A DNA stretch of 64,000 bases from Apostichopus japonicus. Lineage: Eukaryota; Echinodermata; Holothuroidea; Aspidochirotida; Stichopodidae. The position numbers were made by a program, and so were the translations under genes. Each line of letters opens with the position of its first letter. The stretch's first letter is position 1. The DNA lies in NCBI RefSeq assembly GCF_037975245.1, contig NC_092574.1, forward strand, positions 21,787,713 through 21,851,712. The letters are read 5' to 3'. Positions 37,009 to 49,200 of this stretch are shown here, piece after piece. The notes beneath the pieces are model-generated. The model was not told the origin of the DNA. It did no database searches and saw only the letters and a program-made list of their open reading frames with translations.

Positions 37009-38101
37009 ATATAATATATATACATTCGACTGCCAAGTATTGCTGACGAAGGTCCCATTGGGACCGAAAATTCCAATTAATTTTCTTAAACATTATCATA
37101 CTATTATATAAAATTATGTGTGTTTTTAAACCATGCTCGTTCACCGTTCGGTGGAGAACATCATGTTAAAATCGAAATGTCATGCCCTGTAACCATGTTC
37201 AAACCATGGAAGTAATATCCTTCCTCAATTTCCACTGCAGTCTATACACTGGGCCTACAGCGACGGTGATGACGTCAGAGGAATCGGGAGAAATAAAAAG
37301 TTCACGACCTACTTTAGCAGTTCATACACTGCTCTACTTTATAAATCAGAAGAAAATAATCATGAACATGTAAGGGCGCAGTATGATAAATGTCATTCAT
37401 GTTCCAGTCTACTCACAGGTCACCAGTTTTCTCCTCAGATAGGTTCCGAGCGAGGGAATGTGGGCGGGGGGGGGGGGGGGGTTACCTCTGTAGTTATTAG
37501 TCTTCGCTTTCACAAAATGTAAATTACAATCTTTGATGCTTGCAACATCCTATTAACTCTGGTATACCATTCACACTTAGCCTACACACCTATCATTCTT
37601 GCCCCAGTCCCCATGCTTAGACTAAAGGAACTCTACCCATCCTCACAGTCACATCAAATCTCTTTGAAGGGGCATTATAATTGGGAACCTTATCCTGCTT
37701 CGTGGGTGTAACAGGAACTCCGGGTGACAGCTTCATGATTCACAAGCTAAGAATTTATGGTTGAGTGGTCTCTATTTAAATATCAAAGAACTATTTGTTT
37801 ACACGATGACGTCACATGACCGTTAACAATTGCACGTACCGAAGACTAAACGGCAATACAACAAATTGTATAGACTGAGTTAATATCCAACTGGTAGCAT
37901 TGAGTGTATTGTACAAACGAACGAAATACAAGTGCAGACTCTCGGCCTAAACTTAAGATTCCCATAACACACAGTAGAGTCCCATGTTTTACTGAGGCCA
38001 AACTATTGTTGTTGGATTTATCTGGTGGGATTTATTCGTTGTAGAAACAAGTTGGGAAGTGCATAGTCTGTTTCTGGGTGAAACGTTTGTTTCATTTAGA
38101 G
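35041..38101. other. Intergenic region between gene B and the M6 gene
   Basis: No coding exon recognised. It holds the (TA)n-flanked SINE fragment (36.5-37.1 kb) and a G16 run (37466-37481). Its right end may contain the first non-coding exon of the M6 gene, with a donor GAG|GTAAGC (exon end 38101). Confidence 0.4.
36540..37060 (-). mobile_element. (TA)n-flanked tRNA-like SINE 3' fragment
   Basis: Between a (TA)n tract at about 36570-36596 and TA-rich DNA at about 36956-37022 lies, on the minus strand, the strong B-box block CCCGGGTTCGAGTCCCGG (plus 36931-36948). No A box is seen because the upstream side is replaced by TA repeats. The right flank holds a short CTGACGA-hairpin-GAAA motif (37043-37069). 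The boundaries are approximate. Confidence 0.45.
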
Positions 38102-38752
38102 GTAAGCAATTCCTTCGACGTATGTATATTGACTACCTGTAGGCTGTATCCTACTTTCCAAATTTAAGATGTTAGGCAAACAACATACGGTCACGTTAGG
38201 CTTGTTAGTCATTACATTAGGCCAAATTGGTGAAGTTAAGTGATCCGAATAGCGAGCATGTGCCAAGCTTGATTTAATCGTATAAATAACACAGGTATGT
38301 TAGATAAGTTAGTAGTATTATAACAGGCCCTGCTTAGAAAGTGAATTAGGATTCTTTGACATTAATTAGGCCTAGGCAATGTTATGTTGATAAGCCTTAG
38401 CCTATCCAACTTGGTAGCCTAGGGGGCCTGTTGGTAGTGTTACTACTAGTACTCGGCCTAAAGAAATGGGGCAAGTAGGCCAAGGGCTAAGTGGTTAAAA
38501 GGATTGTCTGGTGGCCCAAAGAAGTTACCTTAAAAAATAGTAAATAATTTTCCAAACATGTTGTCAAAGTATGAGAACGCTAAAGTTGCGTTTGACAGAG
38601 AAACAATTTTTTAATCGTTATGGATAGACATTTCAATAATGATTTGAACAGTACAATACGTGACGTCAGCTCTGCCATAGTAGTTTGTGTCATAACCCAC
38701 CCTCCGCACAGTACCTATACGGTAATCACAACAAAAACCGCGTTTGTATACA

Positions 38753-39310
38753 GATAAATTTCTTCCTTAATTTCTGGTGAAATTTCTTAGAAAATAGATA
38801 TGTTTTCAAAAACTCCTTAAGCTGCCATGTACTAGATTGGTGGTTCCGTGGTCTTTGTGTAACACAAGGTAAATTTTAACAGCAGAATCTTCGTTGTTTA
38901 GGCTTAACATCGCGCTTTCCAGCTCCAATGCGAAGAATGTTCGCATGTAGGCTATACTCAAACGTTGACAATCGGACAGTTCTGCAAAGCTTAAGCTTCT
39001 CAGTGCTACATTCTGCTCTGACAACGATTCTGATAAATTTCTTCCATAATTTCCGGTGAAATTTCTTATAAATTAGATATGATTTCAAGAACTCCTTAAG
39101 CCGCCATGTAGTAGATCGGTGGTTTCGTGGTCTTTGTGTAACACAAGATAAGTTTTAACAGCAGACTCTTCGTTGTTTATGCATCGCGATATCCAGCTCC
39201 AGCGCGAAGAATGTTCAAGTGTATAGGCTACTCTAACGTTTACAATCGGACAGTTCTGTTGAAACCTAAGCTTCTCCGTGCTACATTCTGCTCTTTCGAT
39301 GTAACTAATA
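38753..39310. repeat. 279-bp tandem duplication
   Basis: GATAAATTTCTTCC begins at 38753 and again at 39032. The two copies share ACTCCTTAAGC, GTGGTCTTTGTGTAACACAA, AACAGCAGA.TCTTCGTTGTTTA and a TACATTCTGCTCT end. Identity looks near 85-90 percent by eye. It lies just upstream of the ATG exon of the M6 gene, probably in its first intron. Confidence 0.9.
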
Positions 39311-40180
39311 CTTTCAAGTTTCATTTTACTGTTTATTTGATCCGTGAATTTTATTTCAGGGCTTTCGCATAGCAGTTTATGAACTGTGGTTTGAGTGTGA
39401 GTGTACTATGTGCAACGCAATACAAGTACACCAACTGGGCGTCTTAGGATAAACGTTCGCGAGTATACTGTACGTTATATATATTAGGCAATCCAATGTG
39501 CTTACACGTGAGTTTACTTGCTGCGGAAATGGGAGTGCTAACTTCAAGTCACCTGTTTTGCCTATTTGCAAGCACTACGTCAATCACCATATTAAAGCGT
39601 TCGAACAAATGGTACTTTTGGTGAGAAACTGGTGAATTTGAAAACCAGATTTCTACAAGAAGAAAACGTCGAATGGCGATAATTTTTACATGGTTTGAAA
39701 GAGAAAAATAATAACTACAAGGACAATGTATCAAATTCTTCCACCAGACAATTCCTTTAAATAAGTTTGGCCCTTGGACCTAGCAGTCAGGCAGATGTTA
39801 CATGTTAGTAAAGAAGACATGCATCCTTGCTTCAGCCTATCCTAAGTTGTATTATGATAGACCTAGGCCAAACATCAAAACGTTAGTTTAAACCACAAAT
39901 TCGGTTATAGTGTACATTAGCAGAAGGGGCATAGAGAAAGGGGTTTAACTCACACTTATTAATGCGATGGTAAGGCTATCAGTAGTGAAATTGTTGAACC
40001 GAATAAAGGCTTGGCCTTGGTCGAAGGGTTGCCTTAAAATTTTGCCTTCCACAGAGAAGGAAGCTTTGGTGGTGAGCATTTACTATTTTAGCAGGTTAAG
40101 ATAGATGTACTTGGTAATTTAAGTGAAGTCTCTCTCTCACCATCTCTCTCTCTCACTGTCACTTTTACTCTCATATTCAG

Positions 40181-40212
40181 GTGGTTTCATCCACTCCACC
40201 AGAGGGGCCACC
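40181..40212 (+). promoter_or_regulatory. 5' leader segment and start context of the M6 gene
   Basis: A pyrimidine-rich tract and TTCAG (ending at 40180) mark a strong 3' splice site. The leader then ends in GCCACC directly before ATG, a perfect Kozak context. This fixes the start codon at 40213. Confidence 0.7.
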
Positions 40213-43200
40213 ATGTCCATTGCTGGCAGCTATGCTGAGTCTATTTACTTTGAGGCCGCTTATCAAGGTATTATTGTCATTTTATTTTAATATAGAATAT
40301 CGTCAGGATTGCATAGATCCTTTATTATCAATAGTTAGCAACTTCTGATAATACTACCACATGTCACATTTTCGTGGATAGTGCTTATGAATCATCAAAA
40401 GTCCCAAGCATCGCAAGAATTGCAGTTATATCTAATCTGTAATGGTTTGAAGGTTAATTTGGAAAATTAAATATGGATGGTTTTCATGCATGTTAGGTGT
40501 TATAATCATATCCATAAAAAGTGCACAAAGTGGGAAATTCTGAAACAAAGTCATCATTTGAAGATAAATTGAATGATTGACATTTTACACAACATTATTT
40601 TACACATCATTATAACTGTTAATGAAAAACTTTCTAAGAAGGGACAAACTTATATTAGGTTTCATGTAAATAAATTGCTGACAAAATTATGAATTAAACC
40701 ATTCTTATGTTGACAATTAAGTTCTCCGCAGATGCTTCTTGAAACTCACAATCTTGCATTTTTGTGTCATGAAGAGCAAACAAACAGTGTCAGATATGGT
40801 AAATTGGTTGTTTGTAATGTATATATTGGACTATGTACTATCTGGTATGATCATCGTCATAATTCAAACATTTACATCAACTGTAAGGGAACATTGAATC
40901 ATAGAAACTCAAATTTCCGTTACAACTTATCATCAGTTTGAATAAGGCACAAAACGGTTGCTTCTGTGAGCGTTTATCAGATTCCAGGATGCTGGCTGTC
41001 GTACACAATTATGAAAATAGCAGAGTCAAATCGTTGAGTGGACTTTAGACGTTGTATTCTGCCAAGTCACATTAAGCTATTCAGCATTGTACTGTATAAT
41101 AAACATATATGCATCATGATAGAATCTTATCAGGAATGGTTCTCTTTGTACTACATGATGTTTGTCTACAGTCAATCAGCTCATCTTATCATAAAACCAC
41201 TGTACCGTGTAGTATGCGTTATTATTCATAATTTCACAGTCGTCGTAAGTTTACACAGCAGTACTGTATAGTACGTATTAATCTTAGGCAGCTCTTGGAA
41301 CATCATGTCCTCTGCCCCGTACAGTAACTTGTGCTGAAAATAAAATCAATTAATGATGTTTCTTCTTGAACAAATTTAAGGTAAAAACTGAAACAACACT
41401 TTACTGTACAGTATTGCCTATAGCAAGCCTCAAGAATTACAGTACAGGTGTGCCTCAGCTACTGGTAGTACTGTAGCCCTCAAGTAACAAGTTGTTAGAG
41501 TTGTATCTAGTGTCTGCGTTGTTGTTGTGTAGCATTTTTATTAATTTGGAAATGCTGTGAAAGTGCTAGATATTACATTTCCAAGAAAAACGTTCTCTTA
41601 TGTAGTGGTCATATAGAGTGTGTACAGTATATGGAGTAGAAATACTGTATATGCAGGCTTTTTTCTTAGAGACGTAAGATAACACACCATCGCAGGCCTA
41701 CAATAAATGAATGTGGGAAGTGTGATTTATCGCATGCAGTAAAAAAAAATGATGAAATTGCAACAAAAACAGAAACAAAATTAAATGGAAATCAATATTA
41801 TATTTCTTTCATCAACCCACCCCATGCTTGAATTGGTCTTATAGTTCATGTACTCTCAAAGGGCCTGTAACTAGATTCACAATATACTACCCTCCACCAG
41901 GAAGAGAATTGAAATCACACACCAAATGTAAGACACACACCCAACTATATTGAGTCGTGAGTGCCACTTTTAGCACACCTACAAGAGGTACTACAGTTCG
42001 GCAACCTTGAATTTCTTGAGGCGTGCAATTTTTAGCATGTGGAAGTTAAATGACAAGGCCTGTATGTGTGCATTTTAAGCCAGCAATTATTACATACCAT
42101 GTATTGTTAAGTTTACAACTTCTTGTAGAATAATTGACAAATAAGAGTGTTTACAAATTGCAGCCTACTTGATAAAAAAAAAAGTTTTATGATACAGTGC
42201 AGGCTTCTTATATCAAAGAATATGAATAATGAGACTACTTTTCATAATATCAGAAATTAAATATGTTTTGGTCTTAGAAATGTCAGTCATGAATTTCATG
42301 ATCATTTTTGTTTTACACTTACAGTCATGAAAAGCAATTAGATTAGTTGAAATTGTTGCACAGTCATAAAAAGTATACATCTAAATGATGAAAGAATAAA
42401 ACTCCCAGGGTATGACTTTTAGCCTGGTTTGTCATCTCTAAATTACACCAAAGGAAATCATTTGTGAAGGTTCAGGACTCCAGGTGTTCTAAGATTTCAA
42501 CGCGCAATAAATGAATGTTCTATCAAGAAGCTTAAATACAACAGTAAAAATTGTAATATGAAAAGAAAGATGGGATGAGTCCAGAAAAGTGGTACATGAT
42601 CTAGATTACATTTGTTGTTGTTTTTTAACACAATTTATATTTCACTTGAGCTGTTAAATATGTTGCTGGTGCATAATGCGTTGCACAGTACTGTGTGTTT
42701 GTCAATGTAATATGAGGTTTATTTTTTTATTTATATGTATTGATTTTTGTGTGAGCGTGTGTGTTTTACATTTTTCCAAGCTATTGCTGTACATAACAAG
42801 TTAAGCACCAATTGAAAATCCTCCACTCCAGTATCAGTTGATGGCACAATCTGTTTTTTCTGTACACAGTTCATAGTACTTGTTCCCTTTTTGTAATATG
42901 AGCATGTAGTTCCATGTGGGACACTATAAGAGCACCTGTTCATTGCATAGAGTGAAACGTCAAAAGGTCAGGGATTGTCAATTTGTTAAATTTAAGCAGA
43001 ACTTTATCAAAGTTGATTCTTAAAGTTGATAGTGATCCACAATACTGCCTGTATTGTTTTATGATTGTACACCAAGTATTGTATGGCATGACTGTACAGC
43101 AGATCTGCAAACAGAACATAACAGGGCTAAATGTGGTTTTTAGGAACACTTTAAAGGTCCCTCTCACCATGCACATTTACAGTACAGGTTAGGTCAGTAG

Positions 43201-46200
43201 TGTCCATTATAGCCTGAATAGTCGACATGTACCCAATTAGGATCAGATTTTTCTCTGCTTATATTTAGCATGCAGCAATAAGCTCTTATTGGTTAGGCCT
43301 TATTTGGCCTGTGGGCCGCCTATATTGAGAACCCACAAAGTACAACACTGTAATACTGTTGCCATTACAAGAAACTTGGTAAAAGTTTTTACTTTTTACT
43401 TTTTTACACAAACTAGTGTGAGTTTGTGTTAGAAGTAGTATGCAGGAAACCTACATTGTTTTTATCACACATAGAGTGTGTATATAATGACCTGGATTTA
43501 GCATTTTACCCGTTGTAACCACATCTCTACCAGTAGCCTAGTCTTCTACAAGGAACAATAAAAAACAATACCATATGCTGATATGTGTGTTTCAGTGTAA
43601 AAAGAAAGGGCAGAAAAAGACCCACATAATCACCATATTTTAACATGCTTGAGAAAGAAATCTGAAGAGAAATCTGTGGGTAGGAAGTACTGTACAGATA
43701 AAGAGTGGCTCTTGCTATACTTGTAACACTTAGGACATTAACTTATATATGGTTTGTAGCTCGAGGTTGTAGTCATTCCATCATGTAACATACATGTGCA
43801 TAAATTTCCAAAACAGTGTTGTACACATATCTGTAGTGGGTGTGAAAAAATTGAGTTCTGCTTTAGATGCATTGTAGCTAGAGCCGGCTGTACTTACTGG
43901 AAAATGTACTGCGTAAATCATTCATGACAGTGTATAAAACTATACATACTGTGTGTAGTTTGAACTTTAACCTAGACATATTGTGTCTAGCCTGATCAGA
44001 AACAAAATCATAAAAGGAAAAGATAGATTTTCTACACAGGTGCACGTATTAAACAGAACTGGCATCCAACAACCCACTTACAAAATTACGGTACATACTG
44101 AACAAAGTATTGATACATAGCATGTACTGTAGGTACCAAGGAATCAATTAGTTTCCATGTGTTACTGTATGTAACAAATATACAAAATGATATACACCAA
44201 ACTAGTACATTTAGTTATGTAAAACTGTATTCTATAGCACTTTTGGTTAATGTATTCACAGAAATCCAGTATGTTATGACATGTCTTCAGTAAATTGTAT
44301 TTTGAGCAGATGAATTTAACCTCCAAAGAACTGTTTAAAATTGAGAGTAACTCTCTTGAGCACAGAGCTGCAAGTCTACTTTTTCAATTCAGTTCAATTC
44401 AACTTTATTTCAACCAACAATGTTCAAAGAATTTACAGTGATGTGTTCTGACAAGAGACTTAAAACATAATAAATGGTTTCAGGGGATAACACAAGGAAG
44501 CTACTAAAAGCTTGTGGGATGTTAATCCCCTGTCACAGAGAGACAGTATTAGGGCCTATTCCTTACTTTAGTTTGTCTTCAAAATACATTGGTCATATTA
44601 TTTCATATACTGTACTGTGTTACTGTACCAATTACCTGTACAATCCCTCACTCTACCTGCACTGAACAAAGTAGTCTCAGGTGGTCACTTTACAGGGTCT
44701 TTGTACAATCCTTATTGCCCCCCCCCCCCCCTTTGCCCTCTTGATCCTGCCATTGGAGATGTACATGTGTATTGAGTTTCTTAAATATATCTTATCATCA
44801 AATGATTGTGTGCTTATCAAGTTCAATTGTAATTTGTTTTGCATTTAATGTATGTTTCTTGCTGATAAAGTTCCAATTCCACATATATCTCAACAGTTCC
44901 TGGGCCATGCAAGACTTGCTGTTTACGGTGTCCAGTCCCAAGCCTGTTAGCAACAGGATACTTTGTTGCAGGGGTAGTAGGGTTCTGCATCACAGGCATC
45001 AATGCATTCTTTCTAACTGAAGCTGTTTTTCCTGAAGACCTTGACATAAGCTTTACTTTATCAACCTGGTGAGTTCAGAAAAATTAGTTTTACATTAATA
45101 CTGTATGTACACACACCTGTCTTAATTTGTTAAGTAACGGAAATTGTACATGAGCTGGCTGGCATTCATAAAAATTATCCTTTCAGAGTCTTTATCTTTC
45201 CTCATTAGATGGTTTACCTTTGTGAAATAGGTTGCATTTGCATCGTACTTTAAAACCTACATAGAGGCAGGTTGAAGATCAATGAAACCACACCAGGCAT
45301 CAGTGAAATAACCGATTGATATCCAAACTGTCAGCCAGCTAGTTCAACTCATAAATGGCCTCCCTCCAATGTTCCCACCAGATATTTGTTTCCACCCCTT
45401 GTTATCATCTTGTATGATTGGGGAAAGGGGGGGGGCAGGCAGAATTGTTCATTTTATTAAAAATTTATTTGCATGCTGATTAACTTTACATCTCCAAATT
45501 AGTCTTACCTGTCTCATCGTTGCAAATGCATTTCGATCTACTGTGCCTAGTTGGCAAATGTAATATTCATGTTTGATTACTGCAACCCCTATTGACCCAC
45601 TGTCATTATAACTGCCTGCTTTCTCTTCTAAATCTAATATACTACCATTCTGAAGTCTTTCAATCTTTCTCTAACAATCGTTTCCATTCTTGTTTATCTA
45701 TGAATGGCCTTTCATTTAGGTGGAGGTCACTCTGACACAGACTCTGACCTCTGTGCATTCCTATTTTCCAATATATATATTTATATAATCTGTCTGTTGG
45801 TACCAAAATGGGTGTAGATTTCTTGCATAGGACATTTTACCTTGGGGCAATATGAGCATATTTATTTGTACATAAATCACACATTTATAGTCCTCCATGA
45901 GGAGGGGGAGAAACATCCAGGAGGGAGGGGTGGGGGGAGAGGTTGTTGGGAACCATGTCAGAACCTCTCACAGCCTGATTTTAAAGCCTGAGAAAACTTG
46001 ATCATGTACTCTAAAGAGTTTTCTATCAAAAGTTAATAACATTGGTCACAAAGCACTTGGAAAAGAGGAGTTGAAAAAACTGTGCATACAGTAGAAGGTC
46101 AGTAATTTAATTTGCACATACATGTATACTTGTGTTACATCAAGGTACGGTAACAGTAGCCTATAGATCTATACTTCACACATCGCACAGTACTACTCCT

Positions 46201-49200
46201 AATCAGTAAAAAATTGATCGAAATCCACTGTACTGAAACAAAATACAAAGAGGGGTGTGTGTGATACCCCACCAGGGTGCAAATTTTTACATAAGAAGGT
46301 CATTGTTAGCCATTTGATGTGTATCTACTTATTGGATGCATATGTCTCTCTCCCTTTTGATGATCACGCCTAATAACAGAAAAAAAGAAAATAGACATTT
46401 AATACCTTAATCCTAGCCATTGAGTGATTTGAGCTCAAGTTCTCACAGATATCTTGGGTGTGTAAATAAATTCATAGGGACAGACCTGAAAATATTTTAC
46501 CACCTTCCCAGGAAATTAAACTTTTGATAACCATATATATCTGCACAGTCTCTAGATTTGACCCCATGGAGGTTTCAAATGGACAGATCATAGGAAATGA
46601 CCTTTTTTGACCAGGGATGTATAAACTTTATATAGTAGAGTGACTCTATTCAAGGGAGACTTAATTTTAGTCCATGGTTGCAGCTGTTATGACATTAATT
46701 GTCAGTTAAAATTTCCTCTTGTGATTTTGCAGACAACTGTATAACCTCAGTATGTCATCATCTATTAAATCATCGATCCATTTTGACTTAATCATCTTTT
46801 GGGGCAAATGGCTAGTTGGCTACAAAATCAAAGTATTGCTGGACAATTAACCCAAGTAAAATGAAGCTTGAAAATTGTGGCACAAATTATCATAGAAAGA
46901 GTATCGTGTTCTAACTGTGTCGCTGCAACGACAACATTGGGAACAGTTTGGTTTTAAGTTTTCAAGCATATTTATATTATACTGTATTGAATACACGTAT
47001 CCATTCGAGCTACGATAAAAAAAAATCAGAGGGGTCGACCGCTCCAAGTCAGTTACAAAACAAGTCCAAGAAATACAAATTTGCAAATAATTATAGAATA
47101 GATTAAATATGAAACTAATATTGAGCACAAATATACAATTGCGGTCATATCAGCATACATGTACAGTAAATTATCTAGCGATTTGCAATGTTATAGTACT
47201 TAGATTTTCCCTTTAAATTTAACTGACCCCTGTTAGGATAATAGCATTAATAGGATAATTGTATGTGATTGAAATATTAAAGGCCATGTCTGAGGAAGGT
47301 AACATTGCATACAGAGATGCATTTAACCTACATGTTTCTTGCGGTTTTTTATTCTCTTCTCTCCGGTGTTGACCTCTTTCTCTTTAATTTTGTTTGGTTT
47401 CTCTTTAGGCGTTTCTTCATGATGATCAGTCTCATCATCTGGGGCTCCCTGAATCTCATCTTAGCAGTGGTCATGATAAGCTGCAGCTGCCTGGGAACCG
47501 GCGCCACCAGGAAAGAGTTTGTTTGTCGTTTTAGATCAAGGGCCAAAGGTCGTTGCCAGACCTGGGTGGTGAGTAGTAAAGCGAAGCAAGCTTTGGGGAC
47601 ATTATCGTCATCATCGTCAAGAAAATAATGTGAATAGAACTTTTACCCGAGGAGTGGTGGGATTGTGAATTGGTGATGTTCAAGATAGAATTGTGTCAGT
47701 CAAAAGAGTACATAAGTACAGAAAAAGGAAAGCCATTGACAGATTTTCTCCAGAATTTTTAGCTCTGCTTTGGGGGTTATTACTTGCAGACATAGATAAA
47801 AATCTGTGATGTGGGAGAGGCAAAAATTTGACCCATAACAAAATATAGAACAATTTTTAGATTTGAGATGTAAAATGTCTTTTTAAGTAAATTTTTTTAA
47901 ATCACTGAAATATTAATTTAGTGTTAAATTTGCCCCCGTCGCTTCCGTTTATTTTTCACACGCACTTGACATCGTAGATGAAAGATTGTATTACATGGAA
48001 TTGACTTTATAAATAGAACCATCAAACTAGGTGCCAGTTTGTCATCACTTCTTCCTGCTAAGTTTGCATCAGTGTGGTCAGAAAAGCAAAGATGGAAAGA
48101 AAATTAAAAACACCAAACTTGGGTGTTGTTTCTATGTATGCGAAGATAATTCAACACCAGATAAACATCTAGCATTGTAATATTTCTAGTTCATAACAGC
48201 AAAGTTGGTTAGCTGAACATGCACATTTATATATGTCGATCTGTCTATATTTAATATTTTGAAGCAGCGTTAGATTTCAAGTGATGTTTGGGTAATTTCT
48301 CTCATCTCAATCGTGAACCTTTTCCCCCCTCTTTTCAGTTGATGTTATTCATATTCTTCTTGCTGCTAATTTGGATCGGATTGGCCTTATTCATGATTCT
48401 CCCATTGGAGTTCTTCAGTATCCAAAATAGAGGGCAGTGTCAGAGTTGCACGGTCAGTGGGTCGGACACCGTCACCGATTGTAAAGGGGAGATTGACCTC
48501 AGACAGTGGGGTAAGTGTGTGCCAAAAAAGGGAACTGCTTTCACTAAGTGTACAGAACAGAAAGCGTAGTATGAATGAGCACTAGATGCTGGACGGTATG
48601 AAGTGATGACAACGACTGAATGAGAAACCGCTTTGCAGACCTCATGAGACTTCTTCAGCAGGACCACATAAGACTGTTTCACAGACTGCACAAGTTTTTA
48701 CTATTTTCACCCACTTAATGATACGAACGAATTCCCCCCTGAAAATTAAAAATGATCTACAAAGTATCGTCGAGAGTGAAGGTGCAAGATTGCTAAATTT
48801 ACATCGTTCCTCGCTTACCTGTCTCCCCAAAACCTTAGCACCCTCATTCTACCGTGCCTAGAATGTCCTGGTAACCTTTATAACAAAGTGCACTCTCTAC
48901 GACCGGCTCCTCCGGTCACCGCCCTTCTGACTTGTGTGTGTGTTGGGCAGCATTAAATCTGTGATATCTTCAAAATGGAAGAAGTTATTTCATTTTCACA
49001 GCTGTTTGTGGAAGTTGTCACATGACAGTTATTTCTATCACTACATATAGACCAATGATAATGGTGGGATTGTCGTCTGCTTTAATTCAAGTTCAATTGC
49101 TAATCATCGGATCAATTTGCGCTATTTAAACTCTTGATTATGAAACAGCAGGAACAGTTAATTATAAACGATTAAACCATCAGTACCACTGACTCTAGAG

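Noticed and set aside
38806-39324. Two minus-strand open frames with similar peptides (AVKTYLVLHKDH-type) in the 279-bp duplication
   Set aside because: The similarity follows from the DNA duplication. The matching N-terminal part of the second copy falls in another frame, and no splice or family support exists.
45535-45670. Weak FDYCNP-like translation that recalls a LINE RT block
   Set aside because: Only one short block with stops around it; not enough to call an element.
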